In this document: one piece after another, positions 22,061 to 31,500 of the stretch
Position numbering within the stretch: position 1 is the first letter of the stretch
Layout: every line of letters begins with the position of its first letter
Assembly (NCBI GenBank): GCA_032718475.1
Contig: JAUCBJ010009141.1
Span: 62,001 to 126,000, forward strand
Length of the DNA stretch: 64,000 bases
Direction of reading: 5' to 3'
Origin: Nemertoderma westbladi
Taxonomy: Eukaryota; Xenacoelomorpha; Nemertodermatida; Nemertodermatidae
The notes under the pieces: generated by a model
Databases searched by the model: none
Told to the model about the DNA's origin: nothing
What the model saw: the letters and a program-made list of their open reading frames with translations, nothing else
Translations under genes and position numbers: made by a program

Positions 22061-22248
22061 TTGTGGCTATAGTCCTTTCTAACTACTGTAGTTTAGTACG
22101 AGTAATGGGAGTAGTTTGGGCATCAAAAAGTGAGTTGGTCACGGCCAGTTTATCTCCAAAGTTTTTGCGCTATGCATGGGAATAGGTTAGAGGATAGTTA
22201 GGAAGAGACGGGATCTAGAGAGTCGAACCTGAACTGCTGGAAGGCAGC

Positions 22249-22267
22249 GGGGGGGGGGGGGGGGGGG
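22249..22267 (+). repeat. Poly-G tract (19 G)
   Basis: An uninterrupted run of 19 G. Length is likely polymorphic and assembly-sensitive. It can form G-quadruplex. Confidence 0.9.
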
Positions 22268-22322
22268 TTCGGGAAGTCTGTCCTTCGACGGCATCTAACT
22301 GATTTACCCACCGTGTAATTGG

Positions 22323-23343
22323 ATGAACGATGAACCGCTACCTGCCGTCCGAGATCAATTCGACGGGATGCATCTTTACCGGAAGACTCGAGGCGAGGAC
22401 GAGGCGGCGCCAGGGGGTTTCAACGTATACAAGTTGTTCTATGGATGCGGCGGATGCATGAGTGGACAAGACGTGGCGATTCCCGACCGACTAGACGAGC
22501 AACATCCAGAACCGATATTAACGCGATGTCAAGCTCACCAGTTCCTTAGATATAACGAGGGAGGTTACCCGATGAGCAACCCGATGATCAGTATCGACTT
22601 CAGCGGAAAGCGACCTCCGAGACCCATTACGCCGACCGTTACGACATTAGATCCGTATACGGAGATTAAACCCTGTTCGACACGGCATAGACACGGCGGC
22701 GGCCATTTCGCTATACCGAGCCTATAAGGACCTAGAGGCGCGGTGCGAAGCGGTACGGGACTCGAGTTCCTGGACCACGTTCACTTCGCTTCATCAGGAG
22801 AGGAAGCTCACGCCTGAGTATCCAGACGAGATTCGCGTCGTCCATCCGTCTACTAACTATACCCACGATCCGCGGTTTATACGATATTTACTCCAAATTA
22901 TTTCGGGAAGTTTCGACGAACGCATTATTAAGCTCGAATATGTCCAATCCTTTATATATCATCGTCGCTCTGATATATACGTCTAGATTTATTACCCAGC
23001 GCACAATTGGCGGCATAAGGAGACTCGTATAGGGGTCATTGACCTCTGAACGAGTGGAGGATCAGGACCGCCGCGCCCACAGCGACAACAGCTGGAGCTC
23101 ACAGCTCGTGGCAAGTACCAGAAGGAGGAGTCCTTGGCAAGCGTCAAGCCAAGGACGAGCAGTCCCATTCTACGGTTGAAGAAAAAGGAGTTGGCGGAGG
23201 CGCCCACAGGGACACGGCAAATGGGACGAGGCCGAGGGAGGAGCACCAGTCGGGAGATAGTCGGTGCCCAGGGAACGTCGTCGCCGGTTCCGGGAAGTGA
23301 CGCCTCAAGGACGCCGTCAACAGAGTCTACAGGGGTAGACTAA
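22323..23343 (+). pseudogene. Unrecognised decayed gene, ~340 codons, basic C-terminus
   Basis: Starts at ATG 22323. The first frame runs to about 22675, where a +1 shift moves coding into the next frame. That frame then continues through two in-frame stops (TAG 22984-22986, TGA 23047-23049) to TAA 23341-23343. Continuity is supported by protein-like composition on both sides of each break, for example DTAAAISLYRAYKDLEARCE after the shift. The N-terminal part contains YGCGGCMSG and aromatic-rich segments. The C-terminal 100 residues are Lys/Arg/Ser/Pro-rich with RQMGRGRGRSTSR, suggesting nucleic-acid binding. I do not recognise the family. Its position behind a candidate LTR, PBS and leader suggests the gag of a second LTR element; a host or viral origin is not excluded. 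GC content is visibly higher than in the flanking AT-rich DNA. Confidence 0.55.
22953..22979 (+). other. Hairpin copy 1 with TCGTCGCTC loop
   Basis: Perfect 9-bp stem TATATATCA/TGATATATA around the loop TCGTCGCTC. It lies inside the decayed gene. The same loop with a compensated stem recurs at 24959-24987. Confidence 0.75.
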
Positions 23344-23723
23344 AGTGTTTCATTTTAAAAAAAGTTTGAATTTCGCATGTGCTCATGGCTAATCTTGGTC
23401 ATTGACCCACACTGACTTAAAAATTATATTGAAGCAACTTCTGAAAGTGAATTTTTCAGATGGAGCATAACCCATAGTGTTTTTCAATTTGACCGCGATA
23501 CGGAATAATGTTCCGATACGATATAAAGAATGTGATAGAAGATTTACATGAGTCTCTAACATCTAATGATGCATAATTGTAAACCTTTTGATTCAAAAAT
23601 GAGCTTTCTGATAACATGAGTACAAATATGTAATTTGTAATACGTTTAAATACGTTTACTATTTAAACAAGTGACTGACAGTCTTACAGTTTGTAAAGAT
23701 ATCAATTTGTATTATTTAGTTGA
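23344..23723. other. AT-rich spacer without a recognised feature
   Basis: About 380 bp between the unrecognised decayed gene and the transposase stop codon. I see no open frame of interest, no clear terminal inverted repeat and no tandem repeat. Confidence 0.6.
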
Positions 23724-24887
23724 TTAAGCAAATGAAGACTTAGTAAAGGTTGTGTTTAGTCTTTTATTCTCATCAGCAACAACCAACAATGCCTGTAACA
23801 TTTCCTCATCTGTAGTTATGCCACTTTTAATAAACTTTGATACAGCTCCAACACCTCGTTCAGCTGGATCATTAACTACAGTCACCTTGTCTATAATCAT
23901 TTTAGCATGTTTATATTCTGAGCTAGATGGCCAGTCAGGTTTAGTGAAAAATGATTCCTCTTCGAAACAAACTCAGGCAGCTTTTTGTCTACTGCTGACC
24001 CTGCGATACCTGCACTGACTCTCACAGATCTCACTGATGGTTGAGCATCATCTATATCAAGAGCATCCAACATTGCCTTCTTCTCTTCAATAGTTACTTT
24101 ATCTGAGAATAGGGAAAGGCACACTAGTTCACTACTCAAATACCATAAGTGACGATTTAAGGCTTTCATGGCAGTTGTGGCAACTGTTGTATTTACCTTC
24201 TCATATTCCTTCAAATCTCTTAGCATTAACAGATCGTTAATTGGAGCATCAGCAGCTGACATACACTGGAGCCAGTACTTTGCATACACGAATACAACAA
24301 ACATCACGAAATTTCTTTCGAAAAGAGTCTTCCTCCTTCGCTGTGATTAGCTTGCTCTCTCTTAGCTGGTTTCGAAATAAGTACATTAGCATGCTGTAAT
24401 TGGCCTTTGCCATCCAGCGGGCATCACTCACAGCACCTGGTCTTGTAAATTGTACCTGATTGCTGCTCCTTGGAACCTCAGCACCTAGTACAGTCAAAGC
24501 TAATTCCAGAAGTACTTTGTAATCATTTCTTGGTTGTTTCACAAGAAGCATTGGTTCTAACAAAGTCACTGCTTCCGAAATAAGTGTTTTATCCACAGTT
24601 ACATTATCATCATGAGTTAGGGTTGAGTAGTCATTCAGAATCAAGTGGTCCCAGTTTGATTGGAATCGTTTAAACAACAGTATTTCAGGCCCTGAGCTCG
24701 CTGGAAATTTACAGGCATTCTGGAAAACATCTCCAAGAACAACTTCCATGATATGATGACGACATGACAGGTTAAGAAGTTCTCTATTTAGCTTTTGTTC
24801 TAGGATAACACATGCTCCTCTACCTGCTCCTGTGTTAGAAGATGTTGTATCGAAACACATCCCTTCAACCTTATGTGTATCTGGAGA
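23724..24887 (-). pseudogene. hAT-like transposase fragment, frameshifted
   Basis: Read right to left. The frame open from about 24887 gives HKVEGMCFDTTSSNTGAGRG, then LSCRHHIMEVVLGDVF and LFKRFQSNWDHL. A one-base-type shift near 24303 leads to VVFVYAKYWLQCMSAADAP and HLWYLSSELVCLSLFSD. A second shift at about 23897 leads to VTVVNDPAERGVGAVSKF and a stop at 23724-23726. The CFDTT...NTG / CRHH / HLWYLS / NDPAERG sequence of motifs is one I associate with a transposase-derived, hAT-related family common in invertebrate genomes; the assignment is from memory of family style. The catalytic N-terminal portion is missing and no terminal inverted repeats are seen. Total remaining length is about 385 codons. 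Confidence 0.65.
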
Positions 24888-24958
24888 GGGGAGCGAGCCC
24901 GAGAGACCCAGGAGCTAGCCGATGAGACTATAATATCACGGAGCGACAAACTCTAGAC

Positions 24959-24987
24959 ATATACATCATCGTCGCTCTGATGTATAT
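24959..24987 (+). other. Hairpin copy 2 with TCGTCGCTC loop
   Basis: Perfect 10-bp stem ATATACATCA/TGATGTATAT around the same 9-nt loop as copy 1 (22953-22979). Relative to copy 1 one stem pair is changed on both sides (T-A to C-G), so pairing is kept. Flanking sequence outside the hairpin does not look homologous. Confidence 0.75.
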
Positions 24988-25206
24988 CGTAGGTTTTGAT
25001 CAATCATTCGACTGGACCCATATACACTAGTCGTATCCATATTTTAGAATTTTATTTTCGAAGGCCGAAAAATATTGAAAGGAAATAATTTTATTTTATA
25101 GTCCGTTGGAAATATGATTTTGAGCCTATATTATATTTGATTTTGTGTATATGACTTTATTTGCTCTAAAGTTTATTGAAAGAGGCAAAGGAAGTGATTG
25201 GGGAGA

Positions 25207-25222
25207 CAAACCCGCGGGTTTG
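25207..25222. other. Palindrome CAAACCCGCGGGTTTG
   Basis: A perfect 16-bp palindrome. It is one of five related palindromes in the island (15090-15101, 17702-17717, 19939-19956, 22032-22047, 25207-25222). Confidence 0.8.
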
Positions 25223-25354
25223 GCTTACTCCTTTCACTTACCTGAGCAATCATCAAACCAAGATGATTTGCGTTTTTTATAAGAAATTAAGTAAAGTCCG
25301 AAAATGAAAGAAATTATTACGTATTTTATATTTAGTTTGATTATCGGCCTTTAA

Positions 25355-25837
25355 CCCTATCCATACCGGGGTATTTTAGACGCTCAAACTACCGGGGGGG
25401 GGGGGGGACTTTTGGGGACGTAAAGTTTGGAAGCATATAACTTTGTGTGGTGTGATGATATTACTTTAAAGTAAAAAGTTTTAGATACAAAATTTATTCC
25501 TCTATCCAAATATGCCACACACTAATGCTCAAATATAATATTTATATACTATAATTATGTTTAAATTGATTTTAAATTGATATTAAATTGATTGAATTTT
25601 AAATTTCCCTCCTACAATAGTTCAGCAATAATATGACAGTTTCAGAGACAGGTCAGTTTACGAGTCATTTTCATGGTCATAAATAATAATATGAAAATAA
25701 ATTTTTGTTTTAAGATAAAGAATAATAAATTTTAGGAAAAGTAACGGAATTTCACTTGCAATAAATGTGGTTTGGTTTTGAACCAAGCAATCAAATAAAG
25801 TGCGTCTCCAAAAGTCCCCCCCCCGGTATGGATAGGG
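25355..25837. mobile_element. TTAA-flanked MITE, 483 bp, piggyBac-like ends
   Basis: Terminal inverted repeats are perfect over 16-17 bp, CCCTATCCATACCGGGG at the left and its complement at the right, each directly bordered by TTAA (25351-25354 and 25838-25841). Subterminal G-runs followed by GACTTTTGG are also inverted at the two ends. TTAA duplication with CCCT-starting ends is the signature of piggyBac-type elements. There is no coding capacity, and the interior is AT-rich. The ends resemble those of the larger element at 35547-37107 (CCCTAT...CCGGG plus G-run). Confidence 0.85.
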
Positions 25838-25999
25838 TTAATGCAATTTAGTTAAAAATTTAGCCTCAAATACGTTTATATTTAGTTTATCTTGTTAATG
25901 TTGATCGTTAATTTGAGATGGGAAATGGGGGACATTGTCCTAGCCATGTTCCATTTCAATAGGTAGACCGTCAATTTGTAAATAAATAAAGGAAGTAAT

Positions 26000-26175
26000 A
26001 TTTTTGTAAATTTAATTTTGTATGTAGTAATCATTATGTAGAACGAACGAGAAACAGTATTTTGTAAATTTAATTTGTATGTAATAATCGTTAAACAGTG
26101 AGAGAGATAATATTTGTAAATTTAATTTGTATGCAATTCATTATGCAATATCTATGGCAATATTTTGTAAATAGT
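26000..26175. repeat. Degenerate ~60-bp tandem repeat
   Basis: The stretch TTTTGTAAATTTAATTTGTATG recurs three times with small changes (near 26005, 26060 and 26114), followed by a partial copy (TATTTTGTAAAT, near 26160). Spacing is about 55 bp. AT-rich and non-coding. Confidence 0.65.
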
Positions 26176-26340
26176 AGGATTTATAGAAATTTATTTTGTT
26201 TGTATACATCACCTTATACTCTTCTACAGTTGGAGGGAAACATTGTATGATTTCCCTTGGAGCGGTGTTACGGTATATGGCGCTGTACACATTATTAGCC
26301 ATTATACAGTATAATTGGTCCATTATGCAGTATAATATAT

Positions 26341-26415
26341 TAGTCCGTTATACTGTACGCAATATTAGTCAGTTATACTGTACGCAATATTAGTCCGTTA
26401 TGCAATATAATTATT
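26341..26415. repeat. 25-bp tandem repeat, three units
   Basis: Units at 26341-26365 (TAGTCCGTTATACTGTACGC...), 26366-26390 (one base different) and 26391-26415 (degenerate 3' half). Related half-units with TTATACAGTATAAT lie just upstream (26300-26340). Confidence 0.8.
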
Positions 26416-28541
26416 TAGATAAGGCATAATAGCGCAGTGACATTTAGATAAGGAAATTGAAACGCCCATATATTTTGAATTCCTCCATTTTGTATAGTAT
26501 GTAGCCCTACCTACGTAATTTTGTATTAGGATATAGGTAGATAGTTCCAGGGTAGCAAGTTCAGTTGGACCCTGGATATGTGCTTGCTGTTAATAGCTTC
26601 GATAGGGCTAGCATCTATGGACGCTATCCTGACCATTCCGCAGCCAGGGACATGATCCATTACCATATATGGTAATAATTTGAGGGTTTGGGAAGCAATA
26701 GGGCTACAATCCGGCTTTCTAATTGGACTAACTGCTTCCAGGTTGGTCTAATGCTAGCGCGGACTGGAGAGCCAATAGGAGAGCGATTGCATCACCCTTA
26801 TTGCATCACCCCACTCGGATCACCTATAAATTGGCGGTTTGCCGGTAGAGCTGTACCTATCCTATTCCCTCAGTCCTTATTACCAATCCTATATCACCCT
26901 TCACCTACTTTTAGGAGTACAATTTGTGCGTATTTTTCTGCATTTCTACCCCTTTGATTAATTTTCTTGAAATGATTTGCAAATTTATAATTTCTGTTTG
27001 ATTCTTGTTGTGTTTCTCAATCAATCTCAAAGATTACTGCTAATTACATCATGGAACTGTGATTTCTACCTTTTAGTTAATGGTTCTATGTAATTATTTT
27101 CGACGCAATAATCCTACGGGATTTCTGAGACTGTCAGACTTGTGATTTGCATGCGCCGCTACGGTAGCTATTAGAATAATGGAGGGCTAAGTTGCCAGTA
27201 GGCGGTGGGCTCATCGGGGGGTTAGCGATGAAGGGAGTGCGGAGGATTCAAAAGCGGGCAATGCTGGCGGGGGTCAACGTTGCGGTCGGGCAATTTGGGC
27301 TGTAGGTTGGAGACCGCTCGCTGGTACAGTAATTAGGGGGCTGATGATCCAGGTTTTGTCTCTATTTAGTATTAGGGGGGCAGGAATTGGGTTAGTTAGG
27401 AAGCCTAGATGTACCCGGGAGGGGCCTGCATACCTCACAGTAAGTAAGTAAGTTGCGAGTAAGTAGATTGCGAATTAGTCAATTGCGAATTATTATGTTG
27501 CGAATTATATAATTGCAGATTGTATAATTGCAAGTCGTGCTATTGTGATCTGTGATTGCTGAAGCTGATTGGTGTGTTACTGAAGTGTGCCTATGATTAC
27601 GAATGCTTAGATAGGCGCCCCTTTCTCTTTGATTTATTTCTATTTCTTAGTTACAACAAATAATTACTGATTAGGTCAAAGTAATACGGCAATTTAGGCT
27701 ATTACTAGCGAAACCTGTTGTGTAATAAATTAGAATTACACATTCTGGAACTCTTAGTAATTAGTACGCTGTTATATATTTGTGACTGTAATTGATTAGT
27801 AAAATTAAGAATTAGTACGCAGCATAGCGGAGAGTAGCTAAGGTAATAATTTAGAGTACCGTAAACTATTCACGCTAGGCGGTTATTTGCATTGGCGGGC
27901 AACAGGCTAGATCGCAATAGTTAGTACGCAAGACACTAGTGAATTGCTGGCCTAAAGCAAGCTGCAGGCAAGTTTAGACCCAGAGCGGTATCACCCACGA
28001 AAGACATTGTACTGTACCATTTTTGATTATTTAAAATATTCTCGCATTCACATATTCCGTTAGGGAAACCCCAGTATTCGCGATTAGAAAAAGACGTAAG
28101 CATTGGCGTATTTCAGTGGTAAAATTAGGCGTAAGAATACTCTGAGTGCAAAGCCCCTCACACTCGTCTTAAGTAAGCTTAGGGAGCCGACTCGGGTTTA
28201 TTGTTTTGGTTATTCCCGCGTGACTCATAGATTCGAACAGTTAGCTCTCTATCGAGCGATCGGTAGAGAAAGGAACAAGCGATTTTGCAGGAGCTGTGTA
28301 AATTTAGTAAAATATATTAGCGGACGGCAGATTAGCGCCATCCAACGGTAAGTAGCGGTTTTGTATTTAGCAACCCTTACAATTTAGAAATAGCACGCTC
28401 CTGATCCCCTTTACTTAACAGTAGAGCAGTCTTTGTGTCTTATTCTGTTATTGGTTAGGCGAGAGCTCATTAGGTTGGCAGAGAGCAATACGGGTATTTG
28501 TCTGTTCAACAGTTCTGCTGTTAGTATAGGTGTCGCGGTTG
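26416..28541. other. Unassigned island sequence, 2.1 kb
   Basis: No recognisable coding frame. Visible structure: an 8-bp-arm hairpin TCCAGGGT/ACCCTGGA (26546-26553 and 26569-26576); the perfect palindrome ATTACCATATATGGTAAT (26659-26676); a degenerate 18-bp repeat around TTGCGAATTAT (27460-27535) preceded by GTAAGTAAGTAAG; and three copies of TTAGTACGC (near 27757, 27812 and 27921). CCAAT (about 26772) and TATAAA (26825-26830) followed by TCAGT could be an LTR or element promoter, but spacing is poor. The sequence may be the remains of another LTR element. Confidence 0.5.
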
Positions 28542-31500
28542 TTTATCAGAAGTAATAAGCTGTTATTTGCTACGTCTTTCCACTGAAGATGAATGAATTT
28601 TGATTGTGTCAGAAAACCCCCTATCTGTGGTTGTATGAGTTGAGAGATAAGTAGCCTATCTCCCTATTAATATTGTTGTGTTCTAGAATATTTATTATAG
28701 TTTCATCACATTGCTAAAGTGGCTGGAGCTAAAGTTATTATGTAATGCAATAATTCACCTCAAATATCTCAGCTATTTGATGAACATAATGAAGTATTAA
28801 ATCCATGTCAAAATCCTTGGTGTTTTTCTGCAATAATTTATCAAAATATACTCTGATTTTTTACAAAAACCATATCGATTTTCATATTTATAACTTCTAT
28901 CCCACTCCACGAGATAGAGAATCTTAAATGAACGTCAAAAGAACAGGTAACACTTACATTTATAGCAGTAATCAGCTGTTATTTGCTACGTCTTTCCGCT
29001 GGAGATGGATTAATTTTGATTGCGTTGGAACACCCCCTATCTGTGGCTTTCTGAGTGGAGAGATAAGTATCCTATCTCCCTATTAATATTGTTGTGTTCT
29101 AGAATATTTTTTATAGTTTCATCGTATTGCCAAAGTGACTAGAGCTGAAGTTAACTCATAATACAATAATTCACCTCAAATATCTCAGCTATTTCATGAA
29201 CATAATGAAGTATTAAATCCATGTCAAATTCCTTGGTATTTTTCTGCAATAATTTATCAAAATATCCTCTGATTTTTTTCAAAAACCATATCAATTTTCA
29301 TATTTATAACTTCTATCCCACTCAACGAGATAAAGTATCTTAAATGAAATTCAAAAGAACAGGTAACACTTACATTTATAGAAGTAATCAGCTGTTATTT
29401 GCTACGTCTTTCCGCTGGAGATGGATGAATTTTGATTGCGTTGGAACACCCCCCTATCTGTGGCTTTCTGAGTGGAGAGATAAGTATCCTATCTCCCTAT
29501 TAATATTGTTGTGTTCTAGAATATTTTTTATAGTTTCATCGTATTGCCAAAGTGACAAGAGCTGAAGTTGTCTCATAATACAATAATTCACCTCAAATAT
29601 CTCAGCTATTTCATGAACATAATGAAGTATTAAATCCATGTCAAAATCCTTGGTATTTTTCTGCAATAATTTATCAAAATATCCTCTGATTTTTTTCAAA
29701 AACCATATCAATTTTCATACTTATAACTTCTATCCCACTCAACGAGATAAAGAATCTTAAATGAAAGTCAAAAGAACAGGTAACACTTACATTTATAGAA
29801 GTAATCAGCTGTTATTTGCTACGTCTTTCCGCTGGAGATGGATGAATTTTGATTGTGTCAGAACACCCCCTATCTGTGGTTGTATGAGTTGAGAGATAAG
29901 TAGCCTATCTCCCTATTAATATTGTTGTGTTCTAGAATATTTATTATAGTTTCATCGCATTGCTAAAGTGGCTGGAGCTAAAGTTATTATGTAATGCAAT
30001 AATTCACCTCAAATATCTCAGCTATTTCATGAACATAATGAAGTATTAAATCCATGTCAAAATCCTTGGTATTTTTCTGCAATAATTTATCAAAATATCC
30101 TCTGATTATTTTCAAAAACCATATCAATTTTCATATTTATAACTTCTATCCCACTCCACGAGATAAAGAATCTTAAATGAAAGTTAAAAAACAGGTAACA
30201 CTTACATTTATAGAAGTAATCAGCTGTTATTTGCTACGTCTTTCCGCTGGAGATGGATGAATTTTGATTGTGTCAGAACACCCCCTATCTGTGGCTGTCT
30301 GAGTTGAGAAATAAGTAGCCTATCTCCCTATTAATATTGTTGTGTTCTAGAATATTTATTATAGTTTCATCGTATTGCTAAAGTGGCTGGAGCTAAAGTT
30401 ATTATGTAATGCAATAATTCACCTCAAATATCTCAGCTATTTCATGAACATAATGAAGTATTAAAGCCATGTCAAAATCATTGGTGTTTTTCTGCAATAA
30501 TTTATCAAAATATCCTCTGATTTTTTTCAAAAATCACATCGATTTTCTTATTTATAACTTCTATCCCACTCCACGAGATAGAGAATCTTAAATGAACGTC
30601 AAAAGAACAGGTAACACTTATATTTATAGCAGTAATCAGCTGTTATTTGCTACGTCTTTCCGCTGGAGATGGATGAATTTTGATTGCGTTGGAACACCCC
30701 CTATCTGTGGCTGTCTGAGTGGAGAGATAAGTAGCCTATCTCCCTATTAATATTGTTGTGTTCTAGAATATTTATTATAGTTTCATCGTATTGCTAAAGT
30801 GGCTGGAGCTGAAGTTATTATGTAATGCAATAATTCACCTAAAATATCTCAGCTATTTCATGAACATAATGAAGTATTAAAGCCATGTCAAAATCCTTGG
30901 TGTTTTTCTGCAATAATTTATCAAAATATCCTCTGATTTTTTTCAAAAACCATATCAATTTTCAAATTTATAACTTCTATCCCACTCCACGAGATAAAGA
31001 ATCTTAAATGAAAGTCAAAAGAACAGGTAACACTTACATTTATAGAAGTAATCAGCTGTTATTTGCTACGTCTTTCCGCTGGAGATGGATTAATTTTGAT
31101 TGCGTTGGAACACCCCCTATCTGTGGCTTTCTGAGAGGAGAGATAAGTATCCTATCTCCCTATTAATATTGTTGTGTTCTAGAATATTTTTTATAGTTTC
31201 GTCGTATTGCCAAAGTGACTAGAGCAGAAGTTAACTCATAATACAATAATTCACCTCAAATATCTCAGCTATTTTATGAACATAATGAAGTATTAAAGCC
31301 ATGTCAAAATCATTGGTGTTTTTCTGCAATAATTTATCAAAATATCCTCTGATTTTTTTCAAAAATCACATCGATTTTCTTATTTATAACTTCTATCCCA
31401 CTCCACGAGATAGAGAATCTAAAATGAACGTCAAAAGAACAGGTAACACTTACATTTATAGCAGTAATCAGCTGTTATTTGCTACGTCTTTCCACTGGAG

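Larger units (their letters stand above)
21603..22322 (+). other. Post-pol non-coding region: candidate LTR, PBS and leader
   Basis: There is no convincing frame in these 720 bp. In order the region holds: a purine-rich stretch AGGAGCGGGG (21659-21668) as a possible polypurine tract; a candidate LTR (21671-21929); a candidate primer-binding site (21933-21950); a hairpin (22021-22060); and a run of 19 G (22249-22267). This layout could be the 3' LTR of the upstream BEL element followed by the leader of a second element. Confidence 0.45.
24888..25350. other. Unassigned spacer with two hairpins
   Basis: No coding frame recognised. It contains hairpin copy 2 (24959-24987) and the palindrome CAAACCCGCGGGTTTG (25207-25222). 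The latter is flanked by complementary AAGTGA/TCACTT further out. Confidence 0.6.

Noticed and set aside
22215-22240. tRNA B-box-like sequence on the minus strand (GGTTCGACTC)
   Set aside because: The sequence on its 5' side is the poly-G/C tract, and no cloverleaf or A box can be formed.
26688-26957. 89-codon plus-strand frame
   Set aside because: It has no ATG start and low-complexity composition, and it overlaps a palindrome and possible promoter-like motifs. No recognisable domain.
28103-28351. 82-codon plus-strand frame
   Set aside because: It begins at TTG, matches no family I recognise, and its length is compatible with chance in this region.
29454-29711. Recurrent minus-strand frame of 61-85 codons in satellite monomers (LQKNTKD, HYVHEIAEIFEVNYCI)
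   Set aside because: It starts at TTG with an in-frame stop just upstream, is broken by indels in many monomers, and its recurrence simply follows the repeat. No domain is recognised.
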